NCBI GenBank assembly: GCA_034096865.1
Contig: JAWQFJ010016987.1
Location: 33,716 to 97,715, forward strand
DNA length: 64,000 nucleotides
Direction of reading: 5' to 3'
Origin: Theodoxus fluviatilis
Taxonomy: Eukaryota; Mollusca; Gastropoda; Cycloneritida; Neritidae
The notes below the pieces were generated by a model that saw only the letters and a list, made by a program, of their open reading frames with translations, made no database searches and was not told the origin of the DNA. The position numbers and the translations under genes were made by a program. Below are positions 49,401 to 58,715 of this stretch, in pieces (positions within the stretch are counted from its first letter, which is position 1; every line of letters begins with the position of its first letter).

Positions 49401-52400
49401 CTCCACCCATTCCCTGTGGGTGGGGCCAGGTTGGGGAGGAGGAATATCTCGGATCCTTTTACGAGCATAGTTGTTGATGGCAGCAATGAGAAACTCCTTC
49501 ACTTCATCATCAAAAAGCTTCGAAAAACAGTCGATGGCTGTAGATGTGGAGTCGATACCAAGATTTGGAGAAACGCCAGGCTCACGATTGGGATGGAAGC
49601 GAAACAAATTCTGCGTAGCACCCTCGGTCACTTGCCTCCACTCATCGGTTGCGTGCAGCTGACCTCTCAATGTCGGTCGAGGTGTAGATGTCGAAGCAGG
49701 CAGATCTGTGGACATTCTCAAGCGTTTTCCTCTGCCTTTTCCTTTGCTTGTATAGGGTAGAGGATCACTGCGCCGTGTTTCTCGAAGAGGAAATGACACT
49801 TCCGCATCAGACTCTGAGCTAGATGACTGAACTCTGGAGATTGATTCTGCTTCCAATTCTTCGTCACTGCTCTGAAACTCCTCACTGTCGCTGTCTTGCA
49901 TGCAGTTATCAATGATAACTCGGGCTATCTCAGCTTTAAAGCGAGTAAGACGCGTTGATCGCGAAGTTCCAGGCTCTGGTGTTGACATGTCGAAAAATTT
50001 GAATGTAAACAACTCAAAAACTGCGTTCAAACAAAAACAAAACCTACTGGCGAAATGCGCTTAATATTCATGTAGCTAGTTATTTACTGGTCTTACTGCA
50101 CTGAAGAGTTCCTGTAAAAGTTGATGGAAATGCTGTAATGACTTGGAAACGAAAAGAATCCCCTCGTGGCGCAGGGTGCGGCTCTTCATAGGGAAAGAGT
50201 TAAACCTCTTTATAACAGCTGACAGTTGGTGGCTTCCTCCCAATTTTTTACTATAAAATACCTATTTCCCCCAGAAACGAAGTATGCAGTAAAATTCTAC
50301 ATTGAATTTACTACACAGTGATATGAAAAACATATTTTCAGCCATATTTCACAAACATTACTATATTAATGGGGTGATACTATCTTTAAAAGTGGTTTCC
50401 TGCTTGCTAATAGTATGTCCTAAAGATCAAAGTTTGAAAAACAGAATCCTTGTCTCATTCTTTATACTCCTGTTAATTAAAAAAAGTAATGCCTTTTTTG
50501 TATTTCAGACCACAGCTTGCCTTAGAATATGCAGCAAAGGTGAGATATTAATAAGATGATAAAATGATTTGTAGTTGTTTTGAAGGGTTTGGTGTTTGAA
50601 AGCTGAATGTTTCATTGAAGCAAAAAACAATAACAGATGAAATCTACCATCAGAACACTCCAGTAAGAAAAATTCTACATTTTTAGATCCTAAACATTGT
50701 TAAAACTTGCCTTTCCCATGAAGGATCTTGGTTTTGTTAATGCATTTTGCTTTACTGAGTAATTGAGAAAAGAGAACAACATTGAAAAATGTTATTGCTG
50801 ACAGGCCTGCATGCACAGTTCTTACTCTGGTGCTTGGGAATTGGCCTTATGCTGGGTCTAAGGCTTGTAGGCCTATGTTTGGCATTTACCCTTTGCAAAT
50901 GGAGGTGTAAATTTATGTTGAAAAGGCTCATGTTTCAGGCAACAAAACAAGCACACCATCAATGTGATGGAAGTTGAAGACATAACTATCAGAAGACTTG
51001 TTTTCTACTTCAGGCCTGCAAGATCAGGCAGAAAGAACTGGGCAACGATGACCCCTTGACCCTGGACACCCTCAACTTCTTTGCCTCTGTGTATGCAGAG
51101 GTGGGCAAGCAGCAGTATTCAGGTAAGACTGGCTCTCTCCCCTCATGGGATTGCAAAATGCTGCAACCATCCTTCATGCTCAGTCATCACGGGGCTCTGT
51201 GGCCGAGTGGTTAGCACACTTGACCTGCAGCCGCTTGCAGCTAGTGGGTGCGGCGTTCAAAGCTGTGCGCATTCTAGAGTTGCAGCCTTGAGCAAGGTGC
51301 TTGACTCGCATTGCTTCTCCCCACCCAGGAGTAAAACGGGTACCTGTGAGGGCTGAGTTGGAAGATTGAGAGGTAACTTTGGCGCATTCATCTGCAGCCT
51401 TGTTGCATGCTCCCCGGGGAGTTGAGACGGTGTTGGAGTGATTCAAAGAGGTAGCCCGATGACCAGGGGGTAAATGTGTGTGGTTTGAGCATCCATCAAT
51501 GAGTGAAAAAATCGAAATATTAAAAAAGGCACCTTTACCTTTATAGACCATGTTTTCTTGATATAGAGGTTTTTCACAATTGTTGTGTGAAGTAGAGATT
51601 TCTGCAGAGGAAGGTTAGTTTTAATTTGATAGAGATATATATATATATATATGATTCTAATTGGTCTGTGTGGTCTCACTTATTTTCCTGTTCATCCAGA
51701 CCTTTCCCTGAGTCCACAGATTGTGACTTGTTTGTGTGGGAAGCTGAACCTACTCCTGTTGCCATTCCAGAGTCTTTGAGAGACCTGCAGGAGGACGCAG
51801 ATGTGGCCAGCACAAGTGCCTTGAATGCCGAGGGACTGGAAAGCTCCCCCTCTTCTATACTTAGAAATCGAAGAACTTCCAGAAGTAAGGACCATAAAAG
51901 CTTTATTTGCATTGTTTGGTTGATTGAATGAGTTCCTGAAATTCCTAAGATGTTTAGATTTTTCTGAAAGATTCAGACTAATGGGAGGGGTAAATTGTGT
52001 GCATCGCATGATTCAGAGCAAGTGCTCACAAGTAGTTGGTTGAAAAAAATTATTATTGTGGTATGAACATTTGTTAGAAACAGCATGAAGATTTTCTTGT
52101 GCAATAACATAATACTGTGCTTTTTTATCCACATAAAAAAGGTGTTGTTCAGCATTTCTGGTGTCATTTTACATAGTTGTAACTCTTTATATGATATGAG
52201 TGTTGCTTATATTTGCAGATAAAGAGAAGAAGCAAGTGAGGTTTGATGAAAGTGCCAATCAAGAATTGGAGACAGAAACTGAAAGACAGCTTCGTCTGTC
52301 AAGGGGTAGTGTATCATGTTCTCATTGGTGTCATTGCCATGTATCAGAAGTAAGTCATAAGTATTGGCTAGCTCCAGGTCAATTCTTGAATGAATGTAGC

Positions 52401-52891
52401 TTGGTTTGTGGAAAGAAAATTCTGACACACAGAAAGCTCTCAATATTTTGGACTTACTCGTATCCATAAAATAGTTAATGTTTAGTGGCATACTCGGGAT
52501 TTATGAGAAAATTAGTGACAATCCGTCGTCATTGAAGCAGTTTTAATGATTTTTCTTGCCAGTCAAAAGAAATCATAGTCCCATGATTTTGATGGGATAA
52601 TCATTCCATTCTTATGCTTTGAAATCTCAGCTTGTTCCTTGATCTCATCAAATGAGCAGTAATGTTGCTGTTGTTACCTCCTTTGGAGGAATGGAGAAAT
52701 ATTTCCTGTCTTGGCTCCCATGACCTTTACCTTGTCTGATGACCTCTCACCTCACCTGAGACTGTCATTGTCCTTTGAGTTCTCTTTCACTTGTCTAATA
52801 ATTTTCATCATTCATCCTTGTTAAATTTCTTGAAAGAAAGAGGGGTTATCGTGTGTGCATGTGTGTGTGTGTGTTGTGTGTGTGTGTGTGC

Positions 52892-52936
<45 letters not shown>

Positions 52937-53409
52937 CGTGTTTTAATAGGAAAGTATTTTATTATGCCTATAGTTCGAAAGAGTCAAGACGGTTTTGATG
53001 GGTGTTTTAAAACCATAAAAGAATTAATTTTCAGTCCATACTATGATGGGGCTGTTGAAAAATCCATCCTTCCTTCCTCCCTCAGTTCTTTCCTTCTTTC
53101 CTTTATTCTTCCATCTTTACTTTCTTTCTCCCTACCTTCTCGAGCCTCATCCATATTCATGAACCCTGTAGTGGAGTCGGATGATCTTTTGCAGAGGACT
53201 ACATCTCCTACTGTTGTGTGTGGATGCTCTTCATCATCTGCTCAGCAGCCCTGCTCATGCTGGGCATGTACCTGTACTGCCGTCTGGCCACCAGCGACCG
53301 CTCCTGCAAGAACTTCGTTCAGGACATCCATGAGTTCCTGGGGCGCCTCAGGATGTACTACTACTACTACTTGGGACCCAGGCCCTCCAAGACAGCCTAC
53401 CCAAGATGA
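43463..53409 (+). CDS. CNST: Consortin, PP1-binding trans-Golgi membrane protein (10 coding exons)
   Basis: Exons: 43463-43706, 44554-44777, 45401-45431, 46234-46320, 46633-46738, 50509-50539, 51014-51122, 51720-51884, 52219-52305 and 53195-53409. All junctions are GT-AG and in phase, giving 432 aa (human about 725). Residues 1-100 are acidic and disordered. About 100-195 align with the conserved consortin core (EYDKAICFKQAEKLYYENAL against human DYEKAMKFIQLERLYHEQLL). Residues 231-277 look TPR-like (RQKELGNDDPLTLDTLN). SILRNRR and KKQVRF (336-341), an RVxF-type PP1-docking motif, match human SILKKR and KRRVRF. Residues 368-390 are the single membrane segment near the C-terminus, as in human. 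Human CNST (also PPP1R64) sorts connexins out of the trans-Golgi network; since molluscs lack connexins, the cargo here is unknown. A closer acceptor at 51695 for exon 8 would break the frame, so 51720 was preferred. Confidence 0.88.
44296..44500 (+). mobile_element. Degraded SINE copy (conserved central domain)
   Basis: GTTGCATCCTAGGGCAAGGC, then CACAGTGCTTCTCCGACC and AAGGAGTGAAAT parallel the body of the SINE at 51191. The tRNA-like head is mostly lost. It lies in CNST intron 1 (coding numbering). Confidence 0.5.
45239..45328. repeat. (GT)n microsatellite
   Basis: Two GT blocks separated by GTGCGTGCGTGCATGA, ending about 70 bp before the 31-nt exon at 45401. Confidence 0.9.
45601..45710. 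repeat. (CA)n/(CG)n microsatellite
   Basis: CA repeats with CGCACGCACG interruptions in CNST intron 3. Confidence 0.9.
45800..46015 (+). repeat. Dispersed repeat family B copy
   Basis: The most complete copy: ATGGCATGCTGTTCTAACTT, CCCAATGAGCACTTTGGG, TTCAGGCCGACCAACTGACC, then GTTACCATAGCAACAATTTT. It lies in CNST intron 3. Confidence 0.6.
47271..48070. repeat. Diverged 400 bp tandem duplication
   Basis: Two copies offset by about 402 bp share ATCAATTGAAAGGCAATTGA, AATATCATGCATAGTAT, and TGAGTTGTTAAATTCACAG. They differ by about 10 percent by eye. They form the 3' flank of the piggyBac transposase gene. Confidence 0.8.
48143..50030 (-). pseudogene. piggyBac-type transposase, one frameshift and one stop
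   Basis: Three consecutive minus-strand pieces form one protein of about 600 residues. 50030-49035 carries a disordered Ser/Glu-rich start, FVAVFISMGIDRRPEISDYW and SIDEMVVGFKGR, which holds the first catalytic Asp. A single-base shift near 49035 moves the frame to a second piece (to 48407) with IYADKYYTT (second Asp) and NGCDMMDQ (third Asp). An in-frame TAG at 48407-48409 separates the third piece, which ends in a Cys-rich zinc-binding tail (CIVCS...C...HLQPKDCFETYH). All three Asp are intact, so the lesions look recent. Alternatively, the frameshift is a sequencing error, but two lesions make a true pseudogene more likely. Confidence 0.9.
51191..51535 (+). mobile_element. tRNA-derived SINE
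   Basis: The head has a pol III A box (TGGCCGAGTGGTTAGCAC at 51200) and a degenerate B box (GCGTTCAAAGC at 51253). It is followed by a body with TTGAGCAAGGTGCTTGACTC and CATTGCTTCTCCCCACCC, typical of the conserved central domain of metazoan SINEs. The A/T-rich end is near 51535. It sits in CNST intron 7, in the same orientation. Confidence 0.7.
52849..52937. repeat. (GT)n microsatellite
   Basis: GT repeat with few interruptions in the last CNST intron; it underlies a spurious Cys/Val frame. Confidence 0.9.
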
Positions 53410-53800
53410 AGCATCTTGGATGCGGATAAGAAAGTTTACCGAAGCATGGGTAGAGTGGAGAAGGATGGTCATTACTGCTCCTGTGATTGGGCTAAGGTTT
53501 GAAGAAGCTTGTGTGGAATTCTCAGGATGTGTAACTTCTTCGTTGTAAGTCGAGAGTGCTTTGATAATGTTGGATACAGTCTGTGTGAGTGACGGAAGGG
53601 GGCATCGAGATTGCAAGTGTGACAAGGGATGAAAGCCCACTAGGGTAATAGAAGCAACAGATCTTTCCTGAAGGAAGCATCTTTTATGTTTTATTTTGTT
53701 TTTGTTCTTAAATTTTCAAATGAGCAAAGTAGGAAAGAAAAGAGAGCATGACCTTTGTTGTGTGAGATTTTGACAATAAATAAAGAAATGTCTATGTTAT
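53410..53800 (+). other. CNST 3' untranslated region
   Basis: Sequence after the stop without splice-consistent conserved exons. AATAAATAAAG at 53775 is a plausible poly(A) signal, giving a 3' UTR of about 390 bases. Confidence 0.5.
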
Positions 53801-54446
53801 GTTGCTGAGAACTATGTATAGGTCAATCCAGTCACAACTTCTGACATTACACCAACAGCCAGAAAAATTAAACATAATTTTCTCATCTGTGAATTTTTAG
53901 CCGCTTAACCAAACTGTTAGATATCCCATCTTGTTGATGGCAGTCATGACAGGTAAATAGTGTTGGTAAATGAAGGATTTACTAGCAGAATGGGGTCCAC
54001 TGCTATTTTTAGCCTGTCATTCACTACATTTTACTCATGACATACTTTTGTAATTGAAGCTTTTTATTTGTATGCTTGGAGCCGTTACAGAAATAGTGTG
54101 CATGGTTTTGAGAGGAACTTGTATCGCACAGACAAATGCTTATCTGTATCCTGCTCAATTGGCCCTCATGCATTGTCTGTGGTTATGCATTAGATCTGAA
54201 ATATGGAGTCAGTTGAGTGTATCTCACTGATTAAGCAAGTAGCATGAGTATACTTTGTTATGATGCTGATGCACACATCTGCACTTACAAATATTCTCTT
54301 TCTCAGTTGATGCAATGTTCCATGTTTAAAATTTTGGAATTGGGAACAACTTTAGTGGGGGGGTTTTCCTAACATGAATTGTGGCATCCATTGTTTCTCT
54401 TCATTATTGTTTAGAAGAATGTTTTCATTGATGGTGTATTGTTATA

Positions 54447-55334
54447 CAGTACAACCCCTGAAATGCGACCCCCTTGTTTACGACTACTCCTCTTTAAAGA
54501 CCAGAATTTTTCTGACGGGTTGTTTTCCTTATTTACTTGCCTTCTCATTTACGACTCCCCCTCTAACGCGGTTTACGACCGAACTTTAAAGGCTTTTTAC
54601 GACTTTTCAACAAAAATGTCCAAATTACGACCGAGAGATCGCACTCTTTTTAATCATTGAAATAAATCCGCTGAACGTTTGGATACACGTAGTCAGCATT
54701 TTCATGGAGCAGCAGACGAAGTCGATTAGTCAAATCGCGCGAGAACGAGAAAGCGCGTGCAATGAGAAAATCGTGGCAGAGAAAGCAGGTCGTTCATCAT
54801 TGCTCGGAAAAAGAAAACATACTCCTTTGACTCTAGAGCAAAGAGTTGATGTTGTGAAAAGAAGCAATTCGGGAGAAAGTGCTATTTCGATTGCAAAGTC
54901 CCTTTCTGTTGGAAAGACACAAATTCAAGGCATAATCAAGGACAAAGAGTCAATTCTTTCTCGCTGGAAAGATGGAGATCGTGGCGACAGGAAGTACGCC
55001 AAAGTAAGAAAATGTACTTTCAGTGAAGTAAATGATCGTGTTTGGGAGTGGTTTTGCGATGCTAGGCGCAGAAAAAATGTTGATGTGCTATGTATATATT
55101 TATTCATTTATTAATGTTTAGTCATGAACTGAACAATTTTGGCTGAAGTTATTGGCTTGATTGATTATGACCATTAAATGTCTATATTTTGCAAAGACTA
55201 AAGAGTTGGGTCATTGCAGTTTGAAACTTATTGAATGGCATTTGTTGTGAACACTCACCCCTCTTATAAGACCCCCCTCTTTTAAGACCGGTTTTCACAG
55301 GTTTTTTGGAAGTCGTAAAAGAGGGGTTGTACTG
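54447..55334 (+). mobile_element. Short Tigger/pogo-type element, TA target duplication
   Basis: The inverted ends CAGTACAACCCCT are perfect (54447 onward and ending at 55334), flanked by TA on both sides (54445-54446 and 55335-55336). Longer similarity continues inward as GCGACC/ACGACTCC-type motifs. The element is 888 bp, far shorter than an autonomous Tigger (about 2.5 kb), and retains only the start of the transposase gene. Confidence 0.85.
54704..55114 (+). CDS. Truncated pogo/CENP-B-type DNA-binding protein, 136 aa
   Basis: Residues 36-80 read LGKRKHTPLTLEQRVDVVKR and then an HTH with SAISIAKSLSVGKTQIQGI, the psq-type helix-turn-helix of Tigger/CENP-B proteins. Residues 85-125 (SRWKDGD..., VNDRVWEWFCDARRRKNV) begin the second, CENP-B-type helix-turn-helix. 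The frame then changes to unrelated CIYLFIY and stops, so the DDE catalytic domain and part of the second HTH are deleted. The frame up to there is open, which could reflect a recent deletion or retention of DNA binding. The ATG lies in the natural position for the family. Confidence 0.65.
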   Translation: MEQQTKSISQIARERESACNEKIVAEKAGRSSLLGKRKHTPLTLEQRVDVVKRSNSGESAISIAKSLSVGKTQIQGIIKDKESILSRWKDGDRGDRKYAKVRKCTFSEVNDRVWEWFCDARRRKNVDVLCIYLFIY

Positions 55335-55336
55335 TA

Positions 55337-56700
55337 TTTGCAATAGATGCCATATTAATGTCAAAGGTCAGTTTTGATTTTCAGCATGTGAACTGAATGG
55401 GAAGACAGGTTCATTACCACAAATCAAAGCCACATCATTTCTGCTGCTATGGAATAAACAGCTTGCATTATGTAGTGCTGCATGGCTTCAGGGTATGACT
55501 TAGCTCTGTCTCCTCCTATTTGGTTGTTGACGTACATTGTATGCATAGTTTCCTGCATGTGTGTATTTTTTAATATTTGGAGATAACTTGATTTGCGAGA
55601 CTGACAGAGGTTGTAAGAGGAAGAGCCGAATTATGCATGAGGAAAAGTTTCGAGCCGACAACTGGAAAGTCAAACAGCATAGATTATGCTGAGGGCCAAT
55701 TTTTGACATTTTCGTTATGGTGAAGAACATAATATTATTTCAGTATTTAATTAACTAATTCATTCCAGAATGTGCTTTCTTTATGTTTGATTTTGTGATA
55801 ACTTTATGTAATAAGGACGCCAATTTTGAGATTGGTTTAATCACTCATAGACATACATTGTGAACTATTCATGGAAAAAAGATGTACAAGTATATCTGTA
55901 GGAACAATCATTGATTATTCATGTGTTCTATACAACTAGAATGAGCACATCTATGATGGATGGAATGCAGATCTACTTGACTACAAATATTTTCAGCATT
56001 TTTTTAATGAATCACTTTGCATAATCGATTTTTAATCATAACATGCACACATATTTTACTGGGTTGCAGCCCTTTTAATGGGGGGAGTTTTTGGTTGTGT
56101 TCAGGTTTGTTTGTTTTTAAAAGTTTGGGGCAGAGATTTATGGAAAGCACCATATTCATGACCTGTCTGAACATTTTCACTTGGTTAATCCAGGGGGTTT
56201 GCTTGGTTCAGCAAGTCTCATTCAATTGATTTTATCACTTTATGGGCACAACCATAGGTACAGTAATCTTGTCAGTCCAGTGATAAAAGTATTTATGATG
56301 TCTGGGTGAGAGGCTGCCTGTCTACTGTCGCAGTAAATGTTACCCCGGTAGCCATGGCTGTTTTCTCACTGTTGGCACCAAACAGCACCCATGTAGAATC
56401 CCCAGACTTCAGTTTCAGATCTTTGCCCATTCCTACCATTTCTTCTGACTTGTTAGTGGAATCAAAATGATTCTCTGTACCTTATGAAAAGCAATGCAAC
56501 TCACTCTACAACTTGAAATAAAAGTGTAAAAATATTCAAACTGACAGGGTACTGACAAGAAGGCACCTTGATATGAAGAGCCTTTTAAAAATCCAACTAA
56601 AATTAATTATTTCTTGGACCAAATGTGTTTTTCAAAACCTAATGGATCCCATTAGCTTGCCATTGATTTCTGTTGTAGTTTTTCCCTTTGAGCATTTATT
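55337..56700. other. Intergenic, nothing recognised
   Basis: AT-rich, no conserved exon, repeat or RNA that I can support. Confidence 0.35.
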
Positions 56701-56705
56701 AAAAA

Positions 56706-57408
56706 TACATGCATGCATGCACGCACGCATGCACGCACATGCACACACACACAAACACACGCACACTCACACACAAACATACACACACACACACGCACAC
56801 ACACACACAAACACACTCACACACAAACACACTCACACTCACACACAAACACACGCACACTCACACACAAACACACTCACACTCACACACAAACACACTC
56901 ACACTCACACACAAACATACACACATACACTCACACACAAACACACACACAAACACATACACACATACACTCACACACAAACACACTCACACTCACACAC
57001 AAACACACACAAACATACACACATACACACACAAACACACACACAAACACACACAAACATACACACATACACTCACACACAAACACACTCACACAAACAC
57101 ACTCACACAAACACACTCACACTCACACAAACACACTCACACAAACACACTCGCACAAACACACTCACACTCACACACAAACACACACACAAACACACAC
57201 AAACACACACACAAACACACTCACACAAACACACTCACACAAACACACTCACACTCACACACAAACACACTCACACACACACAAACACACACACTCACAC
57301 ACACACGCACACACACACACACATACACAAACACACTCACACAAACACACTCACACAAACACACTCACACAAACACACTCACACTCACACACAAACACAC
57401 ACACACGC

Positions 57409-57440
<32 letters not shown>
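56706..57440. repeat. (CA)n-derived array with AAACACACTCACAC units
   Basis: About 735 bp of CA repeats organised into ACACAAACACACTCAC-type units. All three plus frames stay open as His/Thr-rich sequence, which is an artefact of the repeat. Confidence 0.9.
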
Positions 57441-57507
57441 TTTACATCATGTCCCAGAACCATGAGTGTCTGGAAGTTAGAGGGGGAAACCCAAACTGCT
57501 GGACCTT

Positions 57508-58217
57508 TGTTGTGCATCTACTGATGACAGACACCTGTTGTGCATCCACTGATGACAGACAACTGTTGTGCATCTACTGATGACAGACAACTGTTGTGCA
57601 TCTACTGATGACAGACAACTGTTGTGCATCTACTGATGACAGACAACTGTTGTGCATCTACTGATGACAGACAACTGTTGTGCATCTACTGATGACAGAC
57701 AACGGAATTCACGGTTAAGCCACTGTGCATCTACTGATGACAGACAACGGAATTCACGGTTAAGCCACTGTGCATCTACTGATGACAGACAACGGAATTC
57801 ACGGTTAAGCCACTGTGCATCTACTGATGACAGACAACGGAATTCACGGTTAAGCCACTGTGCATCTACTGATGACAGACAACGGAATTCACGGTTAAGC
57901 CACTGTGCATCTACTGATGACAGACAACGGAATTCACGGTTAAGCCACTGTGCATCTACTGATGACAGACAACGGAATTCACGGTTAAGCCACTGTGCAT
58001 CTACTGATGACAGACAACGGAATTCACGGTTAAGCCACTGTGCATCTACTGATGACAGACAACGGAATTCACGGTTAAGCCACTGTGCATCTACTGATGA
58101 CAGACAACGGAATTCACGGTTAAGCCACTGTGCATCTACTGATGACAGACAACGGAATTCACGGTTAAGCCACTGTGCATCTACTGATGACAGACAACGG
58201 AATTCACGGTTAAGCCA
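57508..58217. repeat. 28 bp minisatellite passing into a 45 bp minisatellite
   Basis: About seven 28 bp units (TGTTGTGCATCTACTGATGA plus CAGACAAC) from 57508 to 57700 are followed by twelve 45 bp units. The 45 bp unit is the 28 bp unit's core plus GGAATTCACGGTTAAGCCAC. The 45 bp copies are essentially identical. Since 45 is divisible by three, frames on both strands remain open (repeat of 15 residues). Confidence 0.95.
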
Positions 58218-58348
58218 CACACACACAAAGTTATGGTTAAGGTGACATGGAAAAAAAGGTTGGGGGGTGGGGGTGGGGAATAGGTACATACATGTAGGTT
58301 TAAACTTTTTTTATTCAACAGGCCAGATTGAGACTGCACTTGTTTGTT

Positions 58349-58358
58349 TGTGTGTGCA

Positions 58359-58395
<37 letters not shown>

Positions 58396-58404
58396 ACGTG
58401 TGTG
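58349..58404. repeat. (GT)n microsatellite
   Basis: Short GT repeat containing GCATGCG. Confidence 0.85.
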
Positions 58405-58644
58405 AAGAAATGTCATGTATGTAATAGATTCATCTGATCAAAATCAAAATTTTTCTGTTGCGATAGACTCTTGTTTACTTCAACAGTGCATTGTGCTCAC
58501 CTTTATGTCTGCAGTCTGACACCTCCACTGATATGAAGGGCATACAGGGGGTCAGCAACTATTTCCTTTCATGACACTTGACAGTCATTTACCTTCGATC
58601 TCTTTGTTTCTTCTTTTTTTTTTTCATTTGAAAAACAATTTAGG

Positions 58645-58715
58645 GTTGGCAGAAAAAAATAGAGTTGGTCGGGTTACTGTAGCCACAACTTTTTTTAATG
58701 GGGTGCCTAATAATG
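58645..58715 (+). repeat. Dispersed repeat family B fragment
   Basis: GGTCGGGTTACTGTAGCCAC followed by AACTTTTTTTAATGGGGT matches the 3' part of family B. Confidence 0.5.

Larger units (their letters stand above)
47254..50203 (-). mobile_element. piggyBac-type DNA transposon, degraded
   Basis: The right end is plausible: read on the minus strand, TTAA (50200-50203) is followed by CTCTTTCCCTATGAAGAG. A similar CTCTTTCCATACAGAG occurs at 47258 after TTCA, which may be a decayed TTAA; this left end is tentative. Between them lies a broken transposase (48143-50030) and, at 47271-48070, two diverged tandem copies of a 400 bp non-coding segment. It is inserted in CNST intron 5, opposite in orientation to the host gene. 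Confidence 0.55.

Noticed and set aside
51191..51265. A tRNA gene
   Set aside because: The A box is good but the B box is degenerate and no cloverleaf with an anticodon arm could be folded; the SINE body that follows explains it.
56573..57580. 335-codon His/Thr-rich frame
   Set aside because: Produced by the CA-derived array; all three plus frames are open at once, which is a sign of repeat and not of coding.
57508..58217. CRISPR-like direct repeat array
   Set aside because: The units are contiguous with no unique spacers, there are no cas genes, and the genome is eukaryotic.
57630..58289. 197- and 219-codon frames with a 15-residue repeat on both strands
   Set aside because: The 45 bp period is a multiple of three, which keeps frames open on both strands without selection; no start context, splice or homology supports a gene.
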